Source: Nitrosopumilaceae archaeon (GTDB taxonomy: Archaea; Thermoproteota; Nitrososphaeria; Nitrososphaerales; Nitrosopumilaceae). From it: a DNA stretch of 64,000 bases. The position numbers and the translations under genes are program-made. The notes below the pieces were generated by a model. That model was not told where the DNA came from. It ran no database searches and was given only the letters and a program-made list of their open reading frames with translations. The number at the start of each line of letters is the position of its first letter. The first letter of the stretch is position 1. Below are positions 53,044 through 63,006 of the stretch, one piece after another. Location: assembly GCA_035631875.1 (NCBI GenBank), contig DASQHX010000013.1, positions 62,001 through 126,000 on the forward strand. The letters run 5' to 3'.

Positions 53044-54036
53044 TTAAGTTATATCGCCTACAATAACTCTACGTATTTTATCTTTGCTTGATATGACAAG
53101 TGCACCATCATCATCTATTCTAAGTGCTTTTCCACTCAACTTTTCATCTGGCAATTTTATAGAAATTGATTTTCCAATTGTTGAAGATCGTTTTGTCCAT
53201 TCTTGCATGATGTTCTTTAGATCATTTTTTAATGAAATTTGATAGAGTTTTTCAAGTTCTACAAGAAATCTTTGAACTAATTTTATAGGATTCATGTTTT
53301 CATTTTTCTTAAGAAGAGTCGTAACACCATAATAATTGGCTGTGTGCTTGATCATTTTTTCAATCTCAGTAGGATTAATTTTGAAATTAATTCCAATACC
53401 AAGTACCAAATAATCAATTTTACCAGATTCTATAGAGGCATCAATCAATATGCCTGCAACTTTTTTATTGCCAACTGTTACATCGTTTGGCCATTTCAAT
53501 TTTGGTTTAATTTTTAAAATTTTTTCAATTGCAATGGCAAGAGCAAGTGAAGTAATGAGAGGAAATAGCGTAGACACTGAAATCTCAAACTCTGGATGTA
53601 AAATCAATGATAGCCAAATACCACCACTTGGAGAAACCCATTTCCTATCCAGTCTTCCTCTCCCATGTGTCTGTTTTTCTGAAATCACTATTGTTCCACT
53701 CTCAATTTTTTTTGAAGCAAGTTCAATTGCAAAATTTTGTGTAGAGTCAAGTGTATCAAAATAGTAAATTCTTTTACCAATGAATTTTGTTTGAAGACCA
53801 TCACTTATTTCCCAAGGCAGAAGCAAATCTGTTGTTTTGATTAATTTGTATCCTGATTTTGGTTTTGAGTCTATCTTGTATCCTAATGATTGCAGTTTTT
53901 TGACATGTTTCCAAACTGCAGCACGACTTAGCTTTAGAGAATCGCTCAAGTCTTGACCTGATAGGTATTCTGATTTATGAGATTTGAGTAGAGTAACTAT
54001 CTTGACAAGGGATGTATTATCAAATGAGGTATACAC
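53044..54036 (-). CDS. birA: Biotin protein ligase with N-terminal HTH
   Basis: Attaches biotin to carboxylase carrier proteins such as acetyl-CoA/propionyl-CoA carboxylase of the 3-hydroxypropionate/4-hydroxybutyrate cycle in thaumarchaea. The 330-residue protein has an N-terminal winged helix (SGQDLSDSLKLSRAAVWKHV), then the catalytic domain with GRGRLDRKW (biotin-adenylate loop), LKWPNDV and KVAGILIDAS, and a small C-terminal domain. The HTH suggests it also represses biotin genes. Confidence 0.94.
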   Translation of the reverse strand: MYTSFDNTSLVKIVTLLKSHKSEYLSGQDLSDSLKLSRAAVWKHVKKLQSLGYKIDSKPKSGYKLIKTTDLLLPWEISDGLQTKFIGKRIYYFDTLDSTQNFAIELASKKIESGTIVISEKQTHGRGRLDRKWVSPSGGIWLSLILHPEFEISVSTLFPLITSLALAIAIEKILKIKPKLKWPNDVTVGNKKVAGILIDASIESGKIDYLVLGIGINFKINPTEIEKMIKHTANYYGVTTLLKKNENMNPIKLVQRFLVELEKLYQISLKNDLKNIMQEWTKRSSTIGKSISIKLPDEKLSGKALRIDDDGALVISSKDKIRRVIVGDIT

Positions 54037-54079
54037 ACAAAACCAAAGGCAGGTAGGGTAATTATTGTTATATTCTTGT

Positions 54080-54742
54080 TTACTCTTTTAATAAATTCTG
54101 GATTTTTTCTTCCAGAAATTCATTCTGGCCAAAGCTCACATCTCGTAGTATTCCCTTTTTATCAATGAGGATGGAAGATGGGGTTCCCCTTAATGCATAT
54201 TCTTCAAAAGTTTCAGCTGAGTATTCTTTACTTTTTAGATATTGTTTGATTTTTTCAATTATCTCTGCTTTGGAATGTTCATCATATGCATTAAAATCCG
54301 GAACATTTGCATCAATGAAACCAGATATTCTTTCTTGATTTATTGTTCCTGTTTCTTTTATTAGGGAATCCATTCCTACTGGAAACGGAATTTTATAAGG
54401 TAATTTGTTCTCAAGCACCAAATGACCATATTGCCCAAGTGCTTTGAGAGTTTCTCCAATCACTTCTCCTTTAGAAAGCAAAAGCTCCAAGTTTTGTAAT
54501 GTGTTTTTATCATAATCCTCAAAGGCAGTTGCCATTCCAAGTACAATCAATCCTTTTTTACGGTACTTACTGTAAATGTCAATAGATTGAGGAATTCCAT
54601 ACAGAAAACAACCTGGACAATTGACCTGAAAAACTTCTACAAGTATTACGTTATCTTTCTCCTTTTCGATGTTTGTTGGCAACCCTTGTACCCAATTTGA
54701 AATTTTAAGATTCGGGGCTTTTGCACCTATTTTTGCAACCAT
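54080..54742 (-). CDS. Thioredoxin-fold redox protein with CPGC motif
   Basis: A 220-residue TlpA/AhpC-like thioredoxin-fold protein. The redox pair is C42-P-G-C45, following VILVEVFQVN. A long insertion (about 95-170) separates the CxxC from the cis-Pro segment GTPSSILIDKKG. No signal peptide or membrane anchor is present, so it is cytoplasmic by sequence. The CPGC dipeptide is less common than CGPC. Partner unknown; a TrxB is encoded at the window start. Confidence 0.88.
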   Translation of the reverse strand: MVAKIGAKAPNLKISNWVQGLPTNIEKEKDNVILVEVFQVNCPGCFLYGIPQSIDIYSKYRKKGLIVLGMATAFEDYDKNTLQNLELLLSKGEVIGETLKALGQYGHLVLENKLPYKIPFPVGMDSLIKETGTINQERISGFIDANVPDFNAYDEHSKAEIIEKIKQYLKSKEYSAETFEEYALRGTPSSILIDKKGILRDVSFGQNEFLEEKIQNLLKE

Positions 54743-54841
54743 AAAGTAATTCTTAGATCTAATATCATTTTAAAAAGTATCTATTTGTTTTGAAAATGAC
54801 TATTTATCAAGTACGAAAAGTTACGCAATTCTTTTATATGG

Positions 54842-54857
54842 CCTGACAATAGTCAGG
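54842..54857. promoter_or_regulatory. Perfect palindrome between TATA and start of the secreted Thr/Pro-rich gene
   Basis: CCTGAC-AATA-GTCAGG, 6-bp arms with a 4-nt spacer, just downstream of a TATA-like CTTTTATATGG (about 54831-54841) and 3 nt before the ATG at 54861. Placed between TATA box and translation start, it is well sited for a repressor; it could also form a hairpin. Confidence 0.5.
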
Positions 54858-54860
54858 TTA

Positions 54861-55277
54861 ATGTCGTCTAAGTTAATGTTAGCACTGTTTGTTACAGCAG
54901 TACTTATGACATCAATTGCAGCAGTTACAATTCCTGCCGCAAGTGCTCTTACAAGCCGAAGTAGCTTCAATGATAACCACTATACGGCACTCTATCCTGG
55001 AGGTCCAAGAATTTGTGGCGATCATATTTGCGCACCAGGCGAGTATGACAAAATGCAACAGGCTCTTGCTGAAGCACAGATGAAAGGTAAGACTGGTTCT
55101 ACAACACCTAGCACACCAACAACACCAACTACGCCAACAACCATGCCTCCAATGAACGGCACTTCAACAACAATGCCAGCAATGTCTGTTTGTGATAGTG
55201 TAAAAGCAACTCTTACTACTGCAGGGATTTCATCCACTGTAATAGCAAAAGTAATGGCTGATCTTAGCTGTAGTTAA
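54861..55277 (+). CDS. Secreted Thr/Pro-rich protein
   Basis: A 138-residue exported protein with a signal peptide (MSSKLMLALFVTAVLMTS, cleavage near ASALT). After it, RICGDHICAPGEYDKMQQAL resembles a small calcium- or cysteine-stabilised unit that recurs in thaumarchaeal exported proteins (ICGDHxCxPGE). Next comes a repeat-like TPTTPTTP linker, then a C-terminal domain with two cysteines (VCDSVKATLTTAGISS). Thr-rich linkers are often O-glycosylated. Function unknown; expression is likely controlled by the palindrome in front. Confidence 0.82.
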   Translation: MSSKLMLALFVTAVLMTSIAAVTIPAASALTSRSSFNDNHYTALYPGGPRICGDHICAPGEYDKMQQALAEAQMKGKTGSTTPSTPTTPTTPTTMPPMNGTSTTMPAMSVCDSVKATLTTAGISSTVIAKVMADLSCS

Positions 55278-55400
55278 AGAAACCTCTTTTATTTTTATTC
55301 ATGAGATTCGTATAAGGTAACTTTTCATATTCTCTAGTTGATATTTGCTTGTCAAGTAATTCTTCGACAAGATATTAAACCAATTAATTGTAAGTTTGGT

Positions 55401-55811
55401 GTGGAAAAAGACGCTCATACTGATGAACAGATAAAAAAATTCTATGAACTAAAAAATATAGCTGTGGTTGGAATGTCGAAAAATCCTGAAAAAGCTGCGC
55501 ATTATGTACCAAAATATCTTGCTGAAAAAGGATACAACATAATTCCAGTAAATCCCACTGCGGATGAAATTTTGGGTAAAAAGTGTTACCATGAACTTTC
55601 TGACATACCTGAACGTGTTGACATTGTTGATGTGTTTAGACCATCAGAACAAGTTATGCCAGTAATTAATGAGGCAATAAAACTAAAGCCAAAAGTAATA
55701 TGGTTGCAAGAAGGAATACACAACATTGAAGCTGAATCTCTAGCACAAAAAGCTGACATTGAAGTAATTTTTAATAGATGCATGTTAGCAGAACATCAGC
55801 GACTCTTTTAA
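55401..55811 (+). CDS. CoA-binding domain protein
   Basis: A small Rossmann-fold CoA-binding protein of the YccU type. The core starts KNIAVVGMSKNPEKAAHYVPK and includes NPTADEILGKKCY, VDIVDVFRP and VIWLQEGI, then FNRCMLAEH. I prefer the GTG start at 55401 (136 residues), because a TATA-like TATTAAA sits about 27 nt upstream and the family normally starts here; a TTG at 55338 would add 21 residues. Function of the family is not settled. The next gene begins 3 nt after its stop. Confidence 0.85.
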   Translation: MEKDAHTDEQIKKFYELKNIAVVGMSKNPEKAAHYVPKYLAEKGYNIIPVNPTADEILGKKCYHELSDIPERVDIVDVFRPSEQVMPVINEAIKLKPKVIWLQEGIHNIEAESLAQKADIEVIFNRCMLAEHQRLF

Positions 55812-55814
55812 GAC

Positions 55815-56171
55815 ATGTCTGAAATTCCTTTTACTGAATTTTATGAATCTCTTGTTAAATTGGCAAAATCATTTGAAGAAAAAGATTTACTATTAAAGAT
55901 TCAACCAGACTTGGAAGCAAACATAATAAGAATATATGGTGAAAAAACTGATTCTCTAGTACTTGCCAAGACAGGATTGGAAGGAATTTCTGAACTTGCT
56001 TATACTACTGCAGAACATCATCCGTATTGGAGTTTGATATTCAATTCATCACAGATTTTGAAAATTGTGCTTGAAAAATGGAATGATAATTTAACAAAGG
56101 AAGAACTTGATGAAATTTCATGGAATACAGATGAAATTAAGAATACTGCTAGAAAACTTGAAGAAAAATAA
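55815..56171 (+). CDS. Small protein, possibly distantly PCD-like
   Basis: A 118-residue protein coupled to the CoA-binding gene. The segment TTAEHHPYWSLIFNSSQILKIV followed by NLTKEELDE resembles the HHPxW region of pterin-4a-carbinolamine dehydratases. However, the second catalytic His (normally in a TH pair) is missing, so relationship or activity is uncertain. No signal peptide. The strand-helix order fits an alpha/beta domain. Confidence 0.6.
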   Translation: MSEIPFTEFYESLVKLAKSFEEKDLLLKIQPDLEANIIRIYGEKTDSLVLAKTGLEGISELAYTTAEHHPYWSLIFNSSQILKIVLEKWNDNLTKEELDEISWNTDEIKNTARKLEEK

Positions 56172-56221
56172 ATATTTTCTAACTTGGGGTTTCTTCGGCA
56201 GAGATAAATATTCAAATTTCT

Positions 56222-57451
56222 GTGATCAAATCAATGCCAATTCGAATTGGCCTTATTGGTAAAACCAATACCGGTAAGACTACATTTTTTAACGCTGCAA
56301 CTCTTTCCCATTCTGAAATCTCTACCTATCCTTTCACAACAAAAAAACCAGAAAGAGCCATGGGTAATGCAATAACTCCATGTGTTCATACTGAATTTAA
56401 TGTTCAAGACCAACCACAAAATTCAAAATGTATGGATGGTTGGCGCTTTATTCCTATTGAATTAATCGATCTTCCAGGCTTGATAAAAGATGCTTGGGCT
56501 GGAAAAGGATTAGGTAATCAATTCCTCTCAGTCGCAACTCAATCTGACGCATTATTGCATGTTGTTGATGTCTCAGGAAGTGTGGATGCATCTGGAAAGA
56601 TCACTGATGTAGGAAATGGTGATCCTATTGCAGATGTTTCAGACATTGAAGAAGAATTGATAATGTGGTACCTTAAACTTCTTGAAGGTAACAGAGATAA
56701 AATCTCAAAACTAATTCATTCAGAAACAGAACCATTGACTGCTTTGGCAGATGTATTTCGAGGAATTGGAGTAAAAGAAAATCATGTAAAAGAGGCATTA
56801 AAGATAACTGGTCTAGAAAACAAAGATTTTGATAATTTTGATATGCATGATAGTAAAAAATTTTCTGCGCGCTTGCGTCATATCTCTAAACCAACTTTGA
56901 TAGTTGCAAACAAGATTGATTTGCCAGGTGCAGACAAAAACTTTGATAGATTACGAGAAAAATATGTTGACACGATAATTATTCCTGCAAGTGCAGATAG
57001 CGAGCTTTCTTTACGAAGGGCAGAACAGAAAGGCCTCATAAAATATGTGCCAGGCTCAGAGCAGTTTGAAATTCTGCACAAAAATGAATTAAATGAAAAA
57101 CAGCTAGAAGCATTGAATTTCATAACGCAAGGTATACTAGGTGAATACATGCGAACAGGTGTTCAGTTTGCAATTAACGTGACTGTCTTCAAGTTGTTAA
57201 AAATGAATTCAATATACCCTGTGGCAAATGCTGAAAAACTATCCGACAAAAAGGGAAGAGTGCTACCAGATCTTATCTTAATGAAAGATGGATCCACAGT
57301 GGAGGATTTGGCAAAGGAGATACATTCTGACTTAACAAAGGGACTGTTGTATGCAAAAGATGTAAGATATGGAGTGAGATTGCCTACTGGTTATCAGTTG
57401 CGTGACAGGGATGTAGTATCTCTTGTTAGTGCAATGACAAAAAAATCCTAA
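56222..57451 (+). CDS. YchF/Obg-like GTPase, archaeal type
   Basis: A 409-residue P-loop NTPase of the Obg/YchF family. P-loop GKTNTGKTT is at residues 13-21, the switch II region reads DLPGLIKDAWAGKGLG and NKIDLPG is the base-recognition motif; a helical insert and a C-terminal TGS domain (GYQLRDRDVVSLVS) follow. The start is GTG 56222; ATG 56234 is an alternative. YchF members bind the ribosome and prefer ATP in some species. It converges on cysS with a 4-bp overlap. Confidence 0.93.
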   Translation: MIKSMPIRIGLIGKTNTGKTTFFNAATLSHSEISTYPFTTKKPERAMGNAITPCVHTEFNVQDQPQNSKCMDGWRFIPIELIDLPGLIKDAWAGKGLGNQFLSVATQSDALLHVVDVSGSVDASGKITDVGNGDPIADVSDIEEELIMWYLKLLEGNRDKISKLIHSETEPLTALADVFRGIGVKENHVKEALKITGLENKDFDNFDMHDSKKFSARLRHISKPTLIVANKIDLPGADKNFDRLREKYVDTIIIPASADSELSLRRAEQKGLIKYVPGSEQFEILHKNELNEKQLEALNFITQGILGEYMRTGVQFAINVTVFKLLKMNSIYPVANAEKLSDKKGRVLPDLILMKDGSTVEDLAKEIHSDLTKGLLYAKDVRYGVRLPTGYQLRDRDVVSLVSAMTKKS

Positions 57452-58872
57452 CTTTCTACACCTATTTTTTCTTGTTTTAACAAAAGAGTTCTGGTCTTAT
57501 GATCAATTAACACTATGCCCATATCAGATATTTGCTTTCTGATCTCGTCAGCTTTTTGGTATTGTTTTTCATCTCTGTATTTATTACGTTTTACGATAAG
57601 TTCATTTATGATATTTTTTTCTTCATCTGAAATTTTTGATATTTTTAACCCCAGGATTTCTAGCATTTTCTCAAATTCTGGTATGATAATATTTGAAAAT
57701 GATTGAGGTATATTTTTTTCTGATGCAACAAAGTTGTTTACATCCTTTACAAATCTAAAAAATACATTAAGGGCTAGAGACGTATTGAAATCAGAATTTA
57801 ATGCTGTTTTAAACTCTTTTTTATAACTATCAGCAACCATTACCCATTGTTTATTTAAATCATCAAACGGTCTAACCAATTCGTCTTTCTCTGGTGAATT
57901 CAATTCGGCATAGCAGTTTTCAACCTGACGCCATTTTATTATGGTCTCTTTAAGGGCATCTTCTGAATAATCGATTGGTTTGGAATAATGTCCTGAAAGA
58001 CAAAATAACCTAATTATGTTTGGCCCCCAGTTTTTCAAGACATGTTCAATTGATTTAGTATTGCCTAGTGATTTTGACATTTTTTCACTGTTTATTGTTA
58101 CCATGCCAGCATGCATCCAGATTTTAGCAAAATTTTTTCCAGTATACGATTCAGACTGTGCAATCTCATTTTCATGATGAGGGAAAATGAGATCTCTTCC
58201 TCCACCATGGATTTCAAAATTCTCGCCCAGATATTTGAGACTCATCGCAGAGCATTCTATGTGCCAGCCAGGTCTTCCATCTCCCCATGGACTTTGCCAG
58301 TTTGGCTGATCACTTGCAAACTTCCACAACGCAAAATCTAGAGGGTCATTTTTTGTTTCATCAACTTCAATTCTTGCTCCTGACACCAGATCTTCTATCT
58401 TCTTTTTTGAAAGCTTTCCGTATTCTTTGAACTTTGATACGGAAAAATATACTCCGTTCTTTGATACATATGCAAAATTTTTCTCTATGAGACTCTTGAT
58501 TAAATCTATCATTTCTTGTATGTGGTCTGTCGCTTTTGGATAATTGTCTGCCCTTTTGATATTTAGTCTATCAAAATCCTCAAAATAACGTGTAATGAAC
58601 TTTGAACTAAGTTCTAATGGTGGAATGTTTTCTTGTTTTGCACGATTTATTATTTTATCATCCACATCAGTAAAATTTTGTATGAATTTGACTTTGAATC
58701 CATCTGATTCTAGGAATCTTCTTAGTGTGTCAAACACTATGATGGTTCTTGCATGACCTATATGACTTTCATCATACACGGTCACACCACAAACATAAAT
58801 TCTAACAATTCCTGATGTGTCAAGATCTTCTTCTTTTGCTGTCAGGGTATCAAAAATTTTCAAATTAATCAC
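57448..58872 (-). CDS. cysS: Cysteinyl-tRNA synthetase
   Basis: Charges tRNA-Cys. The 474-residue class I enzyme has the first zinc ligand Cys in [21 protein letters not shown] at about residues 38-41, the WHIECSAMS zinc segment and the KMSKS motif ([10 protein letters not shown]). Length and order are typical. It lies upstream-adjacent to NadE on the same strand (6-nt gap), so the two may share a transcript. Confidence 0.96.
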   Translation of the reverse strand: MINLKIFDTLTAKEEDLDTSGIVRIYVCGVTVYDESHIGHARTIIVFDTLRRFLESDGFKVKFIQNFTDVDDKIINRAKQENIPPLELSSKFITRYFEDFDRLNIKRADNYPKATDHIQEMIDLIKSLIEKNFAYVSKNGVYFSVSKFKEYGKLSKKKIEDLVSGARIEVDETKNDPLDFALWKFASDQPNWQSPWGDGRPGWHIECSAMSLKYLGENFEIHGGGRDLIFPHHENEIAQSESYTGKNFAKIWMHAGMVTINSEKMSKSLGNTKSIEHVLKNWGPNIIRLFCLSGHYSKPIDYSEDALKETIIKWRQVENCYAELNSPEKDELVRPFDDLNKQWVMVADSYKKEFKTALNSDFNTSLALNVFFRFVKDVNNFVASEKNIPQSFSNIIIPEFEKMLEILGLKISKISDEEKNIINELIVKRNKYRDEKQYQKADEIRKQISDMGIVLIDHKTRTLLLKQEKIGVES

Positions 58873-58878
58873 TTTATT

Positions 58879-59667
58879 TTATATCTGACAAATCTTTGGT
58901 GTTATTCTCTTGTGTTCGTTATTTTTGTACATTTTGTAGATTTTATCAACAGCTAAATTATCAATGCCAGTAAGGTTAACTGTCTCTTGAATTGAAAATT
59001 TTTTATCAAATAAACAATAAAGAATTGCATCTATCTCATCATAATTTAGACCGATTTCAGCTTCTGCAACATGTCCCTCCCAAAGGCCAGGGCTGCTTTT
59101 CTTTGATATTATGGAATCAGAAATTCCAAGAAATTTTGCAAATTGTCTGATCTGAGTTTTGTAAAGTGATGCAATAGGTAACAAATCAGACGCACCATCA
59201 CCAAATTTTGTAAAATATCCTATGAGAAACTCACTTTTATCACTAGACCCTAGTACAAGATATTTTCTAGCATTTGCATAATAATACAAAATGTTTGCTC
59301 TAATTCTAGCACTGAGATTTCCAAACGAGAATGGATTTGGTTCTAGGTACTTTGAATATTCTTTATTGATAAAACCAATATCAATTAACTTGTACTCTAT
59401 ACCTAACTTGTCTACAAGTTTTATTGCGTCCTCTGTATCGATTTTAGGTGTGGCCTTTGAATCTGGCATTATTAGTGCAAGTGATTTGTCTTTGAGAAAT
59501 TTTGAACACAATACTGCTATAACAGCTGAATCTATTCCGCCGCTTAATCCAAAAACTAGTCCAAATGCTTGCCTTTGGGATACTTCTTCTACAAGAAATT
59601 TCCCAATTTTATTTTGTATGGAATCATAGGATTGTTTTGTAATTTCTTCTAAGATGCTCTGATTCAA
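58879..59667 (-). CDS. nadE: NH3-dependent NAD+ synthetase
   Basis: Final step of NAD synthesis: amidates deaminated NAD using ammonia and ATP. The 262-residue protein has the PP-loop GLSGGIDSAV near residue 40, the LVLGSSDKSEFLIGY segment and PSPGLWEGHVAEAEIG-like KKSSPGLWEG. No glutaminase domain is fused, so free ammonia is used, as in other short NadE. It precedes cysS on the same strand. Confidence 0.95.
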   Translation of the reverse strand: MNQSILEEITKQSYDSIQNKIGKFLVEEVSQRQAFGLVFGLSGGIDSAVIAVLCSKFLKDKSLALIMPDSKATPKIDTEDAIKLVDKLGIEYKLIDIGFINKEYSKYLEPNPFSFGNLSARIRANILYYYANARKYLVLGSSDKSEFLIGYFTKFGDGASDLLPIASLYKTQIRQFAKFLGISDSIISKKSSPGLWEGHVAEAEIGLNYDEIDAILYCLFDKKFSIQETVNLTGIDNLAVDKIYKMYKNNEHKRITPKICQI

Positions 59668-59701
59668 TAATTTTTAAACTGAGATTGCGGAATTAAACTT
59701 A

Positions 59702-60004
59702 TCATACATCAATGTAAATGCCATCGTTTTTTGCTTCTACATTGTAAGTTTTTAGTTTGATTCCTTTGATGTAATCCTGTAATTCTCCGGTTTTAATGTT
59801 ATAATGCCAAAAATGTAATGGGCATTCAACAATATCTCCTTCTAACTTTCCAGGTGCAAGTGAACCATCTTGATGAACACATACGGAATCTAGTGCATGA
59901 AATCCATCTTGGTTAAAGATCGCTATTCGTTTTCCATCTACCAAGAATTCCTTGCCTTTTCCTAGTGAAATGTCATTTTTTTCTGCAACTTTTTTCCATA
60001 CCAT
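59702..60004 (-). CDS. Rieske-type [2Fe-2S] ferredoxin
   Basis: A 100-residue electron carrier. The cluster ligands are C42-V-H44 and C61-P-L-H64, the CxH/CxxH arrangement of Rieske domains, within SVCVHQDG and VECPLHFWHYN. There is no membrane anchor or signal peptide, so it is a soluble ferredoxin of the NirD/BphF type rather than a respiratory Rieske subunit. Its redox partner is not evident from neighbours. Confidence 0.93.
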   Translation of the reverse strand: MVWKKVAEKNDISLGKGKEFLVDGKRIAIFNQDGFHALDSVCVHQDGSLAPGKLEGDIVECPLHFWHYNIKTGELQDYIKGIKLKTYNVEAKNDGIYIDV

Positions 60005-60084
60005 TAATTTAAAACAAAATTTTGATCAATATTTAGATTGTTATTATGATACCATTTTATAGTCCTAATATTTGACTTCTTGAT

Positions 60085-61326
60085 ATGGGTAAAGTAAAGG
60101 ATCCAAGCCTTGCAGAACAAGGTAAGACGTCATACGAATGGGCTAAAAACCACATGAAGATTCTTACAAATACAATTGGTCGTCTGAAGCGATCACAACC
60201 ATTACGAGGTATTAGACTTGGTATTTGCTTACATATTACAAAAGAGACCTCTGTTTTAATTATGGGTGCAAAAGAACTTGGAGCTGAAGTAAGTGTATGT
60301 GGTGCAAATCCACTTTCTACACAAGATGATATTGCAGCTTTTCTTGATGAGAACGGAATTAACATTTATGCTTGGGAAGGCCAAACCACCGAAGAATATG
60401 ATTGGTGTATTGAACAAATGCTCAGTCACAAACCTCAAATTCTAACTGATGATGGTTCTGACTGCCACAGCAAAGTACATGGGAAATCCAAGTTTTCATC
60501 TCTACAAATAATGGGCGGAACTGAAGAAACTACAACTGGTGTTATTAGATTAAAAGCATTGGCAAATCAGAAAAAACTCAGATATCCAGTTATTGCAGTA
60601 AATGACGCTTACACAAAACACATGTTTGATAATAGATATGGAACTGGTCAAAGCACAATTGATGGCTATCTTAGATCTATGAATTTACTTTTTGCAGGAA
60701 AACGTGTTGTTGTAGCTGGATACGGATGGGTTGGAAGGGGTGTAGCATCAAGAGCAAATGGAATGGGCTCCAAAGTTTTTGTTACAGAAGTAGACCCAAT
60801 TAGAGCCTTGGAAGCTCACATGGATGGTTATGAAGTGCTTCCAATGGCAGAAGCCGCAAAGATTGGTGATATTTTTATCACTGCAACAGGGCAAACTGGA
60901 GTGATAAGAAAAGAACACATTTTAAAAATGAAGGAGGGTGCAGTGCTTGGAAATGTTGGTCACTTTGATGTTGAAGTGGATGCACACTTTTTACTTCATG
61001 GATCAAAATCAGTTAAACAAGTTAGACCCAATCTTGATGAATGTCTTTTGAAAAATGGAAAACGTGTTTATCTTATAGGAAAAGGCAGGATTGCAAATCT
61101 AGTTGCAGCAGAAGGACATCCTCCAGAGGTAATGGCACAATCATTTTCAAATCAACTTCTTTCTATGATACACATAGCAAAAAATCATAAAAAAATTGGA
61201 AAGAGAGTGATAACTGTTCCACAGGAGATAGATACGCAAATTGCAATCGATGCTCTAAATGCAATGGATGTCAAAACTGACAAGCCAACACCAGCTCAGA
61301 TAAAATATGCCAAGAGTTGGGGATAG
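60085..61326 (+). CDS. ahcY: Adenosylhomocysteinase
   Basis: Hydrolyses S-adenosylhomocysteine to adenosine and homocysteine, relieving methyltransferase inhibition. The 413-residue protein has the substrate-site stretch ICLHITKETSVLI and TDDGSD, the NAD-binding GYGWVGRGVA and NVGHFDVEV. Length matches archaeal SAHH. It sits before metG, 30 nt apart, so methionine-cycle genes are grouped. Confidence 0.96.
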   Translation: MGKVKDPSLAEQGKTSYEWAKNHMKILTNTIGRLKRSQPLRGIRLGICLHITKETSVLIMGAKELGAEVSVCGANPLSTQDDIAAFLDENGINIYAWEGQTTEEYDWCIEQMLSHKPQILTDDGSDCHSKVHGKSKFSSLQIMGGTEETTTGVIRLKALANQKKLRYPVIAVNDAYTKHMFDNRYGTGQSTIDGYLRSMNLLFAGKRVVVAGYGWVGRGVASRANGMGSKVFVTEVDPIRALEAHMDGYEVLPMAEAAKIGDIFITATGQTGVIRKEHILKMKEGAVLGNVGHFDVEVDAHFLLHGSKSVKQVRPNLDECLLKNGKRVYLIGKGRIANLVAAEGHPPEVMAQSFSNQLLSMIHIAKNHKKIGKRVITVPQEIDTQIAIDALNAMDVKTDKPTPAQIKYAKSWG

Positions 61327-61356
61327 CTTAAATTCGCCTCACACTTTACACACCTA

Positions 61357-63006
61357 ATGAACAATAGGGCAATCATTACTAGTGCACTCCCATATGCAAA
61401 TGGAGAGATTCATCTTGGGCATGTTGCCTCTACGTATCTACCTGCCGATATTACAACACGATTTCTAAAACTCAAGGGAGTTGAAGCTTACTATATCTGT
61501 GCATCAGATGATTATGGTACTCCAATTCTAATTCAGTCAGAAAAAGAACAAAAAGATCCTCAGGAATATGTCAAGTTCTGGAACAAGCGTGATTATGAAG
61601 ATTTCACTTCACTTGGAATAAATTTTGATTTTTTTTACAGGACAAGCTCACCTGAGAATGTAGTGTTTGTTCAGGATGTCTTTAAAAAACTACTTGCAAA
61701 TGGGCACATCTATGAAAAAGAAATCATCCAGTTTTATTGTAAATTCGATAAAAAATTCCTGCCAGATAGATATGTGATTGGAACATGTCCATATTGTAAA
61801 GCGGATGATCAATATTCTGATCTTTGCGAAAAATGTGGTAGAGTTCCAGAAGAGATAGAAAATCCACGTTGTTCAATATGTAAAAACCAGCCAACCAAAG
61901 AAAAAACAAAGCATTATTTTTTCAAGCTGACAAATTTTGTAAAAGAACTAAATCAATGGCTAGAAGAAGATTCCTATCTTCAAAAAGACGTCAAAAAATA
62001 CGTTCAAAATTGGATTAAAGATGGACTTGCAGACTGGGACATTACACGTGACATACACTGGGGGGTACCAATTCCGCTTCCTGAGGCAGAAGGTAAGGTG
62101 TTTTATGGCTGGTTTGATAATCATCTTGCATACATTTCTTCTACAATGAAATTTCTTACTGATAAGGGAATAGACGGAAAACAATTTTGGAACTCGGCAG
62201 ACATTTATCATTTTATTGGTAAAGATATTGTGTATCATCATTACCTGTTTTTGCCTGCAATGAGAATTGGTATAAAAAAAGAATACAAGTTACCAGACTA
62301 TATCCCCACGAGAGGCCATCTGATGTTACAGGCAAAAAAGATATCAAAGAGCAGAAATTGGTACATCGGTCTTAAAGATTTTCTTAGTCTTTATCCTGCT
62401 GATTATTTGAGATTTTATTTGACGTTGATTACGCCGCATAGTCAAGATGATCTTAATTTTGATTGGGAGGAATTTTCTGCAAGAATAAATTCTGAGCTAA
62501 TTGGGAACCTTGGTAATTTTGTTAACCGTGCATTGGGTTTTACTCAAAAAAGTGTCAATGGCATAGTACCACAAACAGAAGAATTTGATTCTGCTGATAC
62601 TGATGCACAAAACAAAATCAAAAACCTAGTAAATGATATGACCATATTGATGGAACAAAACAATCTAGATAAGGCACTCAAAAGGATATTGGAGTTTTCT
62701 GCCCACTTTAACCAATATTTTCAACAAAAAGAGCCGTGGAAAGGTGCAAGGGGGACAAACAACTGCATTTACCTTTCAGTAAACGCAGTTCGCAGCATTG
62801 CAATCGCACTTTTTCCATTCCTTCCAGAATCATCGGAGAAAATATGGATGCAACTTAATCTTACTGGTAAGGTCTTCGAACAAAAATGGAATTCCATCTC
62901 AGACTTGGCAGTATCCACTAATCATAAAATTGGAGTCTCATATCCTATTTTCAAAAAAGTGGAGATGTCTGATATTGAAAAATATAAAGCTAAACTTGGT
63001 GCATAA
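61357..63006 (+). CDS. metG: Methionyl-tRNA synthetase
   Basis: Charges tRNA-Met. The 549-residue class I enzyme has HLGH in the first motif (GEIHLGHVAS), a double zinc-knuckle insert (CPYC, CEKC, CSIC) and the KMSKS-like KKISKSRN. The C-terminal anticodon-binding helices are complete; no tRNA-binding tail is fused. Its stop overlaps the start of the MFS gene. Confidence 0.96.
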   Translation: MNNRAIITSALPYANGEIHLGHVASTYLPADITTRFLKLKGVEAYYICASDDYGTPILIQSEKEQKDPQEYVKFWNKRDYEDFTSLGINFDFFYRTSSPENVVFVQDVFKKLLANGHIYEKEIIQFYCKFDKKFLPDRYVIGTCPYCKADDQYSDLCEKCGRVPEEIENPRCSICKNQPTKEKTKHYFFKLTNFVKELNQWLEEDSYLQKDVKKYVQNWIKDGLADWDITRDIHWGVPIPLPEAEGKVFYGWFDNHLAYISSTMKFLTDKGIDGKQFWNSADIYHFIGKDIVYHHYLFLPAMRIGIKKEYKLPDYIPTRGHLMLQAKKISKSRNWYIGLKDFLSLYPADYLRFYLTLITPHSQDDLNFDWEEFSARINSELIGNLGNFVNRALGFTQKSVNGIVPQTEEFDSADTDAQNKIKNLVNDMTILMEQNNLDKALKRILEFSAHFNQYFQQKEPWKGARGTNNCIYLSVNAVRSIAIALFPFLPESSEKIWMQLNLTGKVFEQKWNSISDLAVSTNHKIGVSYPIFKKVEMSDIEKYKAKLGA

